Positions 14,330 through 22,135 of a stretch of 26,766 bases of DNA are shown piece by piece (the first letter of the stretch is position 1; the number at the start of each line of letters is the position of its first letter). Location of the stretch: positions 1 to 26,766 of IMG/VR virus record IMGVR_UViG_3300017527_000841; one strand, written 5' to 3'. The position numbers and the translations under genes are program-made. Source of the DNA: a virus. The notes beneath the pieces were generated by a model. The model was not told the origin of the DNA. It saw nothing but the letters and a program-made list of their open reading frames with translations, and did not search any database.

Positions 14330-14331
14330 GC

Positions 14332-15342
14332 TTACGCACTTTCTCCACTGAGCGCGGTTGTGTTTTTATTGCCTGCCAGGGATGACGCACCTGCCGGTAC
14401 AACCCGTTTTAAAATAAAAGGAGCTGCAGCAGGATGGGTCTGGAAAACAATGGTGTCGCCAGCCGCCCACGTACCGGCCCAGCCAGCAGACTCAAGGGTG
14501 AAATAGGGTTTGGAAAAATCAGCATTTGAAGGGGCAAAGTCACCGCCGGTTGTACCGGAGCCAATAGTGCCAAGTGAGTCGCCAACAACAGTAAAATTGG
14601 TTGCATCGGTAAAAGTCAGTGTCCAGGTTTCATCAACCGTACCGATATTGTCCAGCACAGGCTGGTAACTGCCCTCATCGTAGGTACCGCTACCCGCACA
14701 GGTTTCAACCCAGTTGTCAAATGCTGTTTCAATATCGCCTGGCGAGTACAGAGACATGGCCCGGCCACCACCGGCCACTGTATATGAGTTGGCAATGGTT
14801 TCATCAACCGTGACGGTTAAAACCAGGCCAGCCAGAGACGGGGTACCGTTCACAGTCAGTAGTTCCTCGTTGCCGGTTACCGACTCAGGATCGTCCATAT
14901 CAGTAAGCCTGATATTGGCACCGTCTGGGAAACAGTCTGCAAAGTCTGCATGAGGTAGCAGCAGGGCAAAGGTGGAGCCGCCTGCCGTTATATCTGCGTT
15001 TAAATTGGCACAGCCATATACAGTGCCGCTATATGATGCAAAAGTTGCCTGAGTGTCCCTCTGGGTGCCTGGAAACAGAATGATATAGTCTCCTGCTGCA
15101 GTCTCAATGTCGTTCCACAAATCAGGGGAAAGCAGTGTTTCGTCGGCATCGTTTGATACTTTGGCAAACAGTTTGCGGTACAAAGTAGAACCGGCATCAC
15201 GTTCAGCCTTGAGTACATGCGGCCATACATTGTTGACCACGCCTGAAATCGCCTCAACAGCCGACATGCGCCCGCCGTTGGTGGTGGTGGAACCGACCAC
15301 CTTCGATTTGTAAAATTCAAGTTCTGCCTGGAGAATGGTCAT
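14332..15342 (-). CDS. Conserved tail-tip protein downstream of the tape measure (336 aa)
   Basis: The protein starts MTILQAELEFYKSKVVGSTT and has an Arg/Ala-rich helical start, then VVNNVWPHVLKAERDAGSTL and YRKLFAKVSNDADETLLSPD, followed by a strand-rich, Gly/Thr-rich body. I recall similar N-termini in prophages, in genes near the tape measure, but no family name. It has a GAGG ribosome site. The gap upstream (15343-15483) holds no gene, only the purine/pyrimidine hairpin repeat. It probably forms part of the distal tail. Confidence 0.55.
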   Translation of the reverse strand: MTILQAELEFYKSKVVGSTTTNGGRMSAVEAISGVVNNVWPHVLKAERDAGSTLYRKLFAKVSNDADETLLSPDLWNDIETAAGDYIILFPGTQRDTQATFASYSGTVYGCANLNADITAGGSTFALLLPHADFADCFPDGANIRLTDMDDPESVTGNEELLTVNGTPSLAGLVLTVTVDETIANSYTVAGGGRAMSLYSPGDIETAFDNWVETCAGSGTYDEGSYQPVLDNIGTVDETWTLTFTDATNFTVVGDSLGTIGSGTTGGDFAPSNADFSKPYFTLESAGWAGTWAAGDTIVFQTHPAAAPFILKRVVPAGASSLAGNKNTTALSGESA

Positions 15343-15354
15343 GGGAAAACCTCA

Positions 15355-15483
15355 AGGAATAGGGAAAAGGGAATAGGGAATAGGAAATAGGGATCAGGAA
15401 AAAGTTTTAGTTTCCCGCCAAAGGCGGCTGACTTTGTACTTCCCTCTTTCCTCTTTCCTTTTCCCTGTCTTTATTTCCTGTCT
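15355..15483. repeat. Purine/pyrimidine inverted repeat, copy A (intergenic)
   Basis: A purine-only arm at 15355-15404 made of GGGAATA-like units is matched by a pyrimidine arm at 15440-15483. AGGGAAAAGG at 15361-15370 pairs with CCTTTTCCCT at 15457-15466. The loop holds a small hairpin, CCGCC-AAA-GGCGG, at 15415-15427. The repeat fills the whole gap between the 117-aa and 336-aa tail genes. Confidence 0.7.
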
Positions 15484-15837
15484 TTAAACTTCAATCATAG
15501 TTATATCGCCAGAGTACCAGGCATCAGATCCGGGATTTGCGTGGTCACCGGTCGGCACAACCGGCGTGCCGGTGATCAACACGGAAAAGGTGCCGCGATC
15601 GTGGACCAGGGCAACGGCGCTACCTGCTGCAGCCAGGGCCTTGACCGCCTGGATCTCGGCCAGGGTAAAATGATTCTCTCCGGAGAGCGTCAGGGCACGG
15701 CCGCCAGCAATCGGCGCAACCTGGACCGCAGACTCACCTGTTACGGTGCGCCGCTGGTTGACAACCACGTCAGGAGCAGTCTCCAGCCCGGAGAGGATCA
15801 ATTCATCAGACAGGGTCACGGAGCCGAGTGTTGTCAT
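15484..15837 (-). CDS. Conserved tail protein after the tape measure, possible distal-tail protein (117 aa)
   Basis: The protein starts MTTLGSVTLSDELILSGLET, and its core includes NQRRTVTGESAVQVAPIAGG, then RALTLSGENHFTLAEIQAVK and SDAWYSGDITMIEV at the end. This pattern of a repeated GG-Arg core with a conserved Trp-Tyr C-terminus is common in phage tail genes that follow the tape measure; the product is likely a small distal-tail or tail-tip component. The ATG overlaps the tape-measure stop (ATGA). No formal family name is claimed. Confidence 0.6.
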   Translation of the reverse strand: MTTLGSVTLSDELILSGLETAPDVVVNQRRTVTGESAVQVAPIAGGRALTLSGENHFTLAEIQAVKALAAAGSAVALVHDRGTFSVLITGTPVVPTGDHANPGSDAWYSGDITMIEV

Positions 15838-18287
15838 GACGCCCTCAACCTGTGCTTACGCTGCAGTATCCGCACCACCGCATCTGCATCCGCCTGGCTG
15901 TTAACCTGGACGGCAGCCTGGTCACCGCTTTGACGATCATACAGGTTCAGCGTGATAGCTTGCCCACCGGCCCCGGCACCGACAGGCCCGCCGGTTGCAA
16001 AGCCGGGCAGGGCAGGGAGGCGCAGGTTATTCAGGGCATGGAAAATACCGGCACCGAAACGGGACACCGCTTCCTTACGGATAATATATTCACCGGCCTC
16101 AAGCAGGGCCGGGATGCGATCGCCCCCGCCGTAACCTGCCAGCCTGCCGCCTGCTGCAAAGCGCTGGATCATGCCGCCCCATCGTTTGCGCACCACCTCG
16201 TTTATATAAATGGTCACCTCGCGGTCACGGGTCAGGGCAACAATTCGCTGTTCTGAGGCATCAATGGCAGTCGTGGCGTCACGCTCCATCTGGTCCCAGA
16301 CCTTGCCCCACTCCCCGCCGGAATCCTCAATAACCTTGTTCAGATTTTCAGCCTGTTCAACAATGGTCTTTGCAGCCTGGCCCGCCTCGGTAAAGGCGTC
16401 GCCCAACTTCCAGTCCGACTTTTTATTAACCGCATCAGCGGCGGCCTCTGCTGCCGTTTTTTGAGCCTCAAGAATTTCAATGGCCAACTCACCGGTTTCT
16501 TTTACACCGGACATGGACTGTCTCAAAGCCTCCTGCGCCGAGACGGTAACCGTTTCCCCGGTCTTAACTTCTCTGTTCAGGTCTTTGTAGGCGTCCTTTG
16601 CGTCGTTGGCATTCTCTTTTGCTTCTTTAAACTTTTTGGCTGCAGTGTCACTGTCACCGACCTCAAGCGCCTTTTTGGCCTCGGCAAATGCGTATTTGGC
16701 GGCACGGGCATACTCTCCCGCTTCCGCTTTCCGATCCTGCCAGGCACTGGTATCAGACATACCGCCCCTGGCCATTTCCCGCAGCTCCTGGGCAAGGGAC
16801 CGCTCTTTACCTGCAATCTCATCCTGCAGCCGCTTAATCTCATCAACATATTTTTGATAAGCGGCCTTCATCTCATCGACGGCAACGGTCTGGGCCTGTT
16901 TCTGTACCTCGGCTGATTGGACTGTTGCCTGTGCCATCTCTCCGGCACCACGCACCCAGGACCCGGTCAGATCGTCATAGCGCAAGCGGCCATCTGCAAC
17001 CGCCTGGTCAAGCTCCTGCATGGAGGTGACCGTCACCCCGGTTGCCTGGCTGATCTCTTTAAATTTTGCGGCAACTCTGCCAGAGTATTGTTCCAGATCA
17101 CGGGTTGACTCTGCAATCCCGGCCCAGTGCTTGCGCATGGTCAACCATTCTCCTGCCTTATAACCTGCGTACAGGGCAGCTAATGAGGCGGTAATCGTGG
17201 TCAACGAAGCGGCAAACACCCTGGCCGCGACAGCGGTACTGGTCATGTTTGTGCGCAACCCGGCAAGCCAGGGAATCATCTTGACGCCGGTCATGGTGAT
17301 CATAGCGGCATTGGTGGCTTTTGTGTAGATCAGCAGGGTGGACAGCGCCTTGGCGGCAACGCCCATGATAATGGACCACTTGCCCAGCCAGAGGATAAGG
17401 TCCCGGTTGGCTGCCACAAATTCAATCACCTTGGCCGCACCGGATGCTATCTTTGAGGCAAAGTCGCCCAATCCGTCCGCGTTTTCATTCAATACGGCTG
17501 CAACCTGCACCAGGGATGCAACAAGGTCCTCATTCTGGCCGATACCGTCACTCACCGTCTTTTTGATCAGCGCAATGGCGCCGGCATAGGTTTCAACAGA
17601 CTCGGCCGCTTTGCCCTGCAGCGGGATGGCCTGCTCTAAAAACACCTGGTAGCGGACCTGTGCTTTTTCCAGGTCGGACAAGTCTTTCCAGGCACCCTGC
17701 ATAGCGCCCCTGGCTTCGTACCAGGATTTGACAAAAGTCTCATTCAGGGTGAGCCCCAGATATTCCGACGCCTCAGCCTCACCGCGCAGGGCAGCGGTTA
17801 CTCGCTCAATCCCGCCGACAAGATCCGTCTTGCCTGCAGACAGATCCCCAGACAAGGCAATGATTTTTTCCATCTGTTCGGCGGACATGCCGAGCCGCTT
17901 GGTCATGTCAACGGTGCGAGCTGTTGCCGCCTGCAGGTCAGACTTGGAATAGATGCGCAGCTTTTCCGACAACCGCTCAATGGTATCCTGCCACCGCTCC
18001 AGGCTGCCCACCTCAAACTGGCGGTTTGCCGCCTTGAGGCTGGACTCCAGGGCATAGGCCGACTTACTGGCATTTTCCAGCAGGGTGCCAACCTTGCCCA
18101 CGGCCTGCAGACCGACAAAGGCACCGGCCAGGCCGACCAGCTGGTTACGCATGGAGGCAGCCAGCCTGTTGGAGTTGCCAAGTGTCTTGTTAAAGGTCGC
18201 CAGGCCGCGTTGAGCCTTGTTCATGCCCGCGGCAAAACCCTTGCCGTCGGCGGTGAGCAGGACTTCTATGGTGGTCTTTTTAGCCAT
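15834..18287 (-). CDS. Tail tape measure protein
   Basis: The protein has 817 residues, helical through most of its length. The N-terminus (KGFAAGMNKAQRGLATFNKT) is typical of the family. Hydrophobic segments lie at about residues 295-325 and 345-375 (LILWLGKWSIIMGVAAKALS; VAARVFAASLTTITASLAAL). A long charged coiled-coil region rich in Ala, Lys and Glu follows. The C-terminus has the classic glycine block (GGRLAGYGGGDRIPALLEAG, EYIIRKEAVSRFG, FATGG). It sets tail length and is later ejected. At roughly 0.15 nm per residue the tail would be about 120 nm. The ATG has almost no ribosome site; a 17-codon mini-ORF from the chaperone gene runs over its start. Confidence 0.9.
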   Translation of the reverse strand: MAKKTTIEVLLTADGKGFAAGMNKAQRGLATFNKTLGNSNRLAASMRNQLVGLAGAFVGLQAVGKVGTLLENASKSAYALESSLKAANRQFEVGSLERWQDTIERLSEKLRIYSKSDLQAATARTVDMTKRLGMSAEQMEKIIALSGDLSAGKTDLVGGIERVTAALRGEAEASEYLGLTLNETFVKSWYEARGAMQGAWKDLSDLEKAQVRYQVFLEQAIPLQGKAAESVETYAGAIALIKKTVSDGIGQNEDLVASLVQVAAVLNENADGLGDFASKIASGAAKVIEFVAANRDLILWLGKWSIIMGVAAKALSTLLIYTKATNAAMITMTGVKMIPWLAGLRTNMTSTAVAARVFAASLTTITASLAALYAGYKAGEWLTMRKHWAGIAESTRDLEQYSGRVAAKFKEISQATGVTVTSMQELDQAVADGRLRYDDLTGSWVRGAGEMAQATVQSAEVQKQAQTVAVDEMKAAYQKYVDEIKRLQDEIAGKERSLAQELREMARGGMSDTSAWQDRKAEAGEYARAAKYAFAEAKKALEVGDSDTAAKKFKEAKENANDAKDAYKDLNREVKTGETVTVSAQEALRQSMSGVKETGELAIEILEAQKTAAEAAADAVNKKSDWKLGDAFTEAGQAAKTIVEQAENLNKVIEDSGGEWGKVWDQMERDATTAIDASEQRIVALTRDREVTIYINEVVRKRWGGMIQRFAAGGRLAGYGGGDRIPALLEAGEYIIRKEAVSRFGAGIFHALNNLRLPALPGFATGGPVGAGAGGQAITLNLYDRQSGDQAAVQVNSQADADAVVRILQRKHRLRAS

Positions 18288-18333
18288 TATCTTGTTTTGG
18301 CAGCATGTTCAATGCGGTTGCAAAAAAACTCAT
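18280..18333 (-). CDS. 17-codon mini-ORF linking tail chaperone to tape measure
   Basis: An ATG overlapping the chaperone stop as ATGA opens a 17-codon frame (MSFFATALNMLPKQDNG) whose TAA lies inside codons 2-3 of the tape-measure gene. It sits where lambda-type phages place the second, frameshifted part of the tail chaperone. No slippery heptamer lies before the chaperone stop, so re-initiation is more likely than frameshifting. Its main use may be to carry ribosomes onto the tape-measure start. Very short, so uncertain. Confidence 0.35.
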   Translation of the reverse strand: MSFFATALNMLPKQDNG

Positions 18334-18713
18334 TCCGTATTGCCAGGGAGCGGCGTGTCCATGCTGGACAAGAGCGCAGCAGCACCGCCGGAGTTGTCGC
18401 CTAATATTTTTTGGATCTCTTCGGCCCGCTCTTTTTCCAGTCGGGCCGTTTCCAAAAAATCCGGGTTTACCTCCTTAAATGCCTCGATCATTGGACGCAG
18501 GGCAGAGGGGGCCATCCCGGACAGGTCTTTTTCAGTTAATCCCGTGGAGGCGGCCAGCACGGATCCGGACAAGTTATCCTTGTCCAGGATCCGGTCCAGC
18601 CAGTTGGCCTGGTAGTCCTCATTTGGTTGCAGCAGGCTGTCAAAATCATCCGGGGTCAATTCTTTGACAACCAGTTCCTTGCCGTCAATTTCAATTATTT
18701 TTGAATTGCGCAT
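18330..18713 (-). CDS. Tail assembly chaperone, gpG-like (127 aa)
   Basis: The product has a small N-terminal beta part (MRNSKIIEIDGKELVVKELT) and then an acidic helical part with KEVNPDFLETARLEKERAEE. It lies exactly between the tail tube and tape measure genes, where almost all long-tailed phages encode the chaperone that coats the tape measure during tail assembly. Length and charge fit. The start has only a weak ribosome site within a repeat-rich spacer. There is no obvious frameshift site; see the mini-ORF at its 3' end. Confidence 0.65.
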   Translation of the reverse strand: MRNSKIIEIDGKELVVKELTPDDFDSLLQPNEDYQANWLDRILDKDNLSGSVLAASTGLTEKDLSGMAPSALRPMIEAFKEVNPDFLETARLEKERAEEIQKILGDNSGGAAALLSSMDTPLPGNTE

Positions 18714-18724
18714 GGTTAAAAACC

Positions 18725-18809
18725 AGGGAAAAGGGAAGAGGGAAGAGGGAAGAGAGGGTACCAGGATACATAATTTTTCCTTTTCCCTTTTTCCTCTTCC
18801 CTATCTTTT
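18725..18809. repeat. Purine/pyrimidine inverted repeat, copy B (intergenic)
   Basis: The purine arm 18725-18758 holds three GGGAAGA heptamers. The pyrimidine arm runs from 18774 to 18809. AGGGAAAAGG (18725-18734) pairs with CCTTTTCCCT (18779-18788), and an AGGGAAGAGG unit pairs with CCTCTTCCCT (18793-18802). It fills the gap between the tail tube and chaperone genes. Confidence 0.7.
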
Positions 18810-19574
18810 TTACATCGGCACGCCGTCAACACGGCCGGGGCTGGTTGCGCCCTCGATGGTCTCAAGGGTCATGGAGAACTGCAGCAGTTCACCCTCGCTG
18901 CCCTCTTCGGAAATGAAATTGATCTCCGAATTGGTGCCCAGGATGACCGAGTCCAACTCAAGCACATAGTGCTCGTCTGCAAACTCGGAATAAAGATGGG
19001 CCAATACCTCAACCCTGATCTGCGCATCGGTGCCGATAGCAACCCGGTAGCCGGACTCGGCCGCGTAGGCGTAGTCAATATGCAGCACATCGGATGCGGA
19101 AATGGACCCGCCTGCGATAATGGTGATTAAACCCAACTTGGCATCAACGGTGTAATCCGTACCGGCCACATAAGTGGTGGTGTCGGTTACATCCTGCACC
19201 ACCACCGAACTCACGTCCCGGTAGGCAAGCACTGCATACTCGCCAGCGGCCAGGGCGGTCACGGCCTCGTCGGTTACGGTTGACGCCGACCCGGTCCGTG
19301 CGGTTTTGGTGCCGGACAAGGCCCAGGCCAGGTTGGCCGCGTTCCACTCATGCAGGGTCAGGGTTCCATTGACATCGTCGATTTCGTTCTTTGCGGCAAT
19401 GATTTGCCCGGCCGTCTCAACCCGGCGTGATTTTTTCTTGATCTGCTTGGTGGTTACCTGGCAGGAGAGCGGATAGGCGTCACCGATCGGTACAAAGTTC
19501 CCGGTTGCCGCGCCTGCAGAATCAACCGGCCGCATGTAGACTGTGCCGGTGCCTGAATATGCTTTAAAAGCCAT
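18810..19574 (-). CDS. Major tail (tube) protein
   Basis: A 254-residue protein that stacks as rings to form the tail tube. The N-terminal half has the tube plan: FVPIGDAYPLSCQVTTKQIK, then basic RRVETAG, and NEIDDVNGTLTLHEWNAANL, where the helix-strand LTLHEWNA is typical. A Thr/Val-rich insert (TTTYVAGTDYTVDAKLGLIT) suggests an extra Ig-like part. The C-terminus (LQFSMTLETIEGATSPGRVD) matches the closing strand. An AAGGAG site six to seven bases before ATG implies high expression. It lies between the tail terminator and the chaperone, as expected. Confidence 0.8.
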   Translation of the reverse strand: MAFKAYSGTGTVYMRPVDSAGAATGNFVPIGDAYPLSCQVTTKQIKKKSRRVETAGQIIAAKNEIDDVNGTLTLHEWNAANLAWALSGTKTARTGSASTVTDEAVTALAAGEYAVLAYRDVSSVVVQDVTDTTTYVAGTDYTVDAKLGLITIIAGGSISASDVLHIDYAYAAESGYRVAIGTDAQIRVEVLAHLYSEFADEHYVLELDSVILGTNSEINFISEEGSEGELLQFSMTLETIEGATSPGRVDGVPM

Positions 19575-19589
19575 GATATACTCCTTTTA

Positions 19590-19997
19590 TTAATTTCTGT
19601 TAAATGTTCCCGGTATAACCCGCAGCCGTAAAAAAACCAGATACACGGTGGAACCGTGGTCCTTAAAATCTTCAATGCGGATGGAGGGCACGGAAAAACT
19701 GCCCTGAATCCCGACCAGGTCAGGCGGGCGCCAGCCTGCAAAACCATCGCGGTGGGTGTCCAGCATGGCAAGTATCTCCTGCTGGGCTGAACCGCCGGTT
19801 TCATTATGACCGACCGTCACCTTGACCGTATAAGTCAGCTCCCGGATAACGGTGGTATCGTGTTTGACTTCCTTATCCTCTGCCAGATATGCCTGGACGG
19901 CAGGCAGGGGCGGTTCATCGCCCAGGGCGGTGTCGACATTGGCAAAGCCCAGTGCGGTCAACCGGTCTGTTATGACCTCGTATAAATCCGTATACAT
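19590..19997 (-). CDS. Tail terminator, gpU-like (135 aa)
   Basis: The product starts MYTDLYEVITDRLTALGFAN, with an alpha-helix first, then a Pro-rich turn, the beta strands TYTVKVTVGHNE, a helix AQQEILAMLDTH and a final pair of strands (TVYLVFLRLRVIPG). This helix-strand-helix-strand plan is that of terminators which cap the tail before head joining. Position directly before the tube gene fits. The start shares a base with the upstream stop (TGATG). Confidence 0.6.
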   Translation of the reverse strand: MYTDLYEVITDRLTALGFANVDTALGDEPPLPAVQAYLAEDKEVKHDTTVIRELTYTVKVTVGHNETGGSAQQEILAMLDTHRDGFAGWRPPDLVGIQGSFSVPSIRIEDFKDHGSTVYLVFLRLRVIPGTFNRN

Positions 19998-20296
19998 CAG
20001 ACAGCCCCCAGCTCCATGGAGCAGAAACCGCTGGAAATATCCTTGATCGCCAGCACCCGGTACTGCCGGGACTCGATGGTGATCAGGGTGCCGGACTCGC
20101 CACCGCTGATGGACAGGGGATGGAGGTCCTCGTAAGCTGCATGGCAGTACGGGTTCATGGTGACAATCTCATCCGAGCTGTACATGACCTGCGGATCGCC
20201 ATATTCAGGCGGTGTGACAAGCAGAGTGCCGCCGGATACGGTGGCGATTACGCCCACCGCTTCCAGCATGATCTGCCTGTCGGCCGCATCCAGCAT
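19997..20296 (-). CDS. Head-tail connector, lambda FII-like (99 aa)
   Basis: I use the ATG at 20296 (1-base TGATG overlap with the upstream stop); a GTG at 20320 is in frame but has a poor site. The protein has an N-terminal helix (LDAADRQIMLEAVG), then a beta-rich body: LLVTPPEYGDPQVMYSSDEI, YRVLAIKDISSGFCSMELG. The final strands resemble lambda FII, the connector that lets a finished tail bind the filled head. Size and position between coat and terminator agree. Confidence 0.6.
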   Translation of the reverse strand: MLDAADRQIMLEAVGVIATVSGGTLLVTPPEYGDPQVMYSSDEIVTMNPYCHAAYEDLHPLSISGGESGTLITIESRQYRVLAIKDISSGFCSMELGAV

Positions 20297-20457
20297 CAGT
20301 CGTCCAGCTCCCAGCCGCACGCCTCGTGGGCTGCTACACAGGTAGGATGCACCCGCAGTTTCCGGCCGTCCTTGGACATCAACACCAGGTCTGCGCCCTT
20401 TGCTTCCTCAGCGGCCTTTGCTTCCTTGGCTGCCTTTGCTTCTTTTTTCGTAGCCAT
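20296..20457 (-). CDS. Small Lys/Ala-rich head protein (53 aa)
   Basis: The ATG at 20457 is preceded by GGAG at seven bases; the longer frame upstream overlaps the coat gene and is not used. The product starts with a Lys/Ala/Glu-rich helix (MATKKEAKAAKEAKAAEEAK), then a small beta part KDGRKLRVHPTCVAAHEACG. It is a possible capsid-associated protein or head-completion factor. It is separated from the coat gene by an inverted repeat. Unknown family. Confidence 0.55.
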   Translation of the reverse strand: MATKKEAKAAKEAKAAEEAKGADLVLMSKDGRKLRVHPTCVAAHEACGWELDD

Positions 20458-20470
20458 ATTTTTCTCCAGT

Positions 20471-20527
20471 AAAAGGGAAAAGGGATAAATAAAAACTGTC
20501 TGTTCCCTTTTCCCTATTTCCTTTTCC
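20471..20527. repeat. Purine/pyrimidine inverted repeat, copy C (intergenic)
   Basis: GGGAAAAGGGA (20475-20485) and TCCCTTTTCCC (20504-20514) form a perfect 11-bp inverted repeat with an 18-base loop. A second CCTTTTCCCT lies at 20520-20529, reaching into the coat stop codon. It fills the gap between the coat gene and the small Lys/Ala-rich gene. Confidence 0.7.
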
Positions 20528-21661
20528 CTACCCCAGCAACAAGGCCATATGGGCAGGCTTGGCAGCCTTGACGCCCCAGGCAACCGCAACCTCGATCAGT
20601 ACGGCACGGTAGGCGCGGTACATTGCCACCTGGAAGAAAATGCCTGATACCGGGTCCTGCACAATCATGATGTCATCGGCAGCGTCGCCGCCTTCAGGCA
20701 TCTTGGGCAGGCGGGTAAGCAGGTGGATCGCATCGCGGGAGAACGCCATGTTGGCGGCAAAAGAGTTGCCCACGGTCAGGGCGTTGTTATCCGCAATGGT
20801 CACCAGGGCACCCGGCTCATTGAGCGAAATGGTGCCCGCTGCAGCAACACCGGTCCCGACAATATACTTGTTGACCGCATCGGCGGCAAAGGTGACCACG
20901 TCACCGGCAAGCACGGTTCCGGAACCGGTATCCAGGGCAATATCGGTCACGCCAACAGCGGTAGCTCCGTCTGTTATATACGAGGATCCTGCACCCTTGG
21001 TATGGTCATTGATCTTGGCTGACTCACGAATCTGCATCCCGGCCATGTCAAGCAGCACACCCTGGCGCAGCCCGGCATCGGATCCGGCCATATGAACCTG
21101 GGACTGCATCCCGATGATTTTTGCTCCTGCAGCGGTGTTGACCACCAGCTGGATGTCTGAGTCAGGGGCGCCGTTATCTTTCAAAATCTTGGCGACCTCT
21201 GCTGCATCGGTAAAATTACCGGCAGTGCCGAAAGGAGTAGTCCCGGCTGTGCCATATGCCCTGGAGGCATAGGTATACAGTGCAGCCAGGTCGGTCTCCA
21301 TCTCTCCGGTGAGGGTGCGGAAAGCCTGGGCAAATTTATTATTCTGGATGCCTGTCTTTGCCTCGCGGCCGATGGCTGTCTCATCCTCGCCGGTCCAGTG
21401 AAACTTGACGGCCCGCACCTTGCTGATGCTCATGGTGCCAGTGGCCACGGTGGTGGAGTCCAGGGCCGGGATGGCATTGGACGGGGTGACATCGTATGCG
21501 GTTGCGGCAGGCACGACATCGTAGGTGATATTCTGGTCCTTGGCCACCATGTCCGCCTTCGGATTTTTGTACACAGCCGGGATAAGGCCGACCATTTCCC
21601 GGCTGACAACATCAACCGAGTCGTAGATATACTGAATAAGTCCTGTCAGGGTATTAGCCAT
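20528..21661 (-). CDS. Major capsid protein, P22 coat-like
   Basis: The protein has 377 residues. The start MANTLTGLIQYIYDSVDVVS and next segment REMVGLIPAVYKNPKADMVA match the P22 coat family, as does FAQAFRTLTGEMETDLAALY followed by SRAYGTAGTTPF. The fold would be HK97-like. A Thr/Ala/Gly-rich insert at about residues 230-300 may be the additional beta domain. It is shorter than P22 coat (430 residues). The ribosome site is very strong and identical over 22 bases to that of the 133-aa tail gene. The gene lies downstream of the protease/scaffold gene, as in most head modules. Confidence 0.85.
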   Translation of the reverse strand: MANTLTGLIQYIYDSVDVVSREMVGLIPAVYKNPKADMVAKDQNITYDVVPAATAYDVTPSNAIPALDSTTVATGTMSISKVRAVKFHWTGEDETAIGREAKTGIQNNKFAQAFRTLTGEMETDLAALYTYASRAYGTAGTTPFGTAGNFTDAAEVAKILKDNGAPDSDIQLVVNTAAGAKIIGMQSQVHMAGSDAGLRQGVLLDMAGMQIRESAKINDHTKGAGSSYITDGATAVGVTDIALDTGSGTVLAGDVVTFAADAVNKYIVGTGVAAAGTISLNEPGALVTIADNNALTVGNSFAANMAFSRDAIHLLTRLPKMPEGGDAADDIMIVQDPVSGIFFQVAMYRAYRAVLIEVAVAWGVKAAKPAHMALLLG

Positions 21662-21678
21662 TGTCTTGCTCCTTGTTA
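21657..21678 (-). repeat. Ribosome-site cassette, copy 2 of 2 (coat gene)
   Basis: The block is identical to 7371-7392 and contains AAGGAGCAAGACAATGG on the minus strand, ending in the coat start codon. Part of the core (CAAGGAGCAAGA) also precedes the scaffold start at 22135. Confidence 0.75.
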
Positions 21679-21691
21679 TTTATCTGTCTTT

Positions 21692-22135
21692 TCAATCTTT
21701 AACCGTCCCGCCATCCTGGGAAAAGGCACGCTGCTCATCAATGGAAAGTGCATCAAACTCACTGCGCTTCATTTCTTTCTTGCCGCCGTCATCCGGGTTA
21801 GCAGTCGGGACAGGGTCGTTTGACTCATTGGCCACACCTGCAGCCGCTCCGGCCCGCAGCGCTTTTTCCGCCACAATGATCGCCTTGGCCGCGTCGGCTC
21901 CGCTGGAGGTGCCGTCCATCTCCAGCTCCTCAATCAACTTCTCATGACCGGGAATGAGCTGGGCACGGACATCCTTAATCCGTTCCACCTCGCTTGCAGC
22001 TCCAAACACCATGATGGATGCCACCAGATCAGGGTTGGACTCTTGCAGTGCTTCCTGGGTGAGACCGGTCACAAACTCCTCGGACAGGGCCGCAACCAGA
22101 TCAGGATGCTCTTTCTTCAACGTCTTCAGATCCAT
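21692..22135 (-). CDS. Nested scaffold protein (internal start, 147 aa)
   Basis: Within the protease gene, ATG at 22135 (MDLKTLKKEHPDL) is preceded by AAGGAG at six bases, with the same core (CAAGGAGCAAGA) that precedes the coat gene. It opens in frame with the protease and would make the scaffold part alone, as lambda does with C/Nu3. A free scaffold is normally made in excess of the protease, and the strong site fits this. The first part of the protease gene would not be included. Confidence 0.65.
   Translation of the reverse strand: MDLKTLKKEHPDLVAALSEEFVTGLTQEALQESNPDLVASIMVFGAASEVERIKDVRAQLIPGHEKLIEELEMDGTSSGADAAKAIIVAEKALRAGAAAGVANESNDPVPTANPDDGGKKEMKRSEFDALSIDEQRAFSQDGGTVKD

Noticed and set aside
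18319-18333. Run of seven A (T on the minus strand) near the chaperone stop as a frameshift site
   Set aside because: On the transcript the run lies after the chaperone stop codon, so ribosomes would not reach it in the chaperone frame.
15355-20527. CRISPR array
   Set aside because: The repeated elements are purine/pyrimidine inverted arms in three separate gaps, without equal-length spacers or direct repeats of CRISPR size.
20458-20589. Upstream extension of the Lys/Ala-rich small gene
   Set aside because: It would read through the inverted repeat and into the coat gene; the ATG at 20457 has a proper ribosome site.
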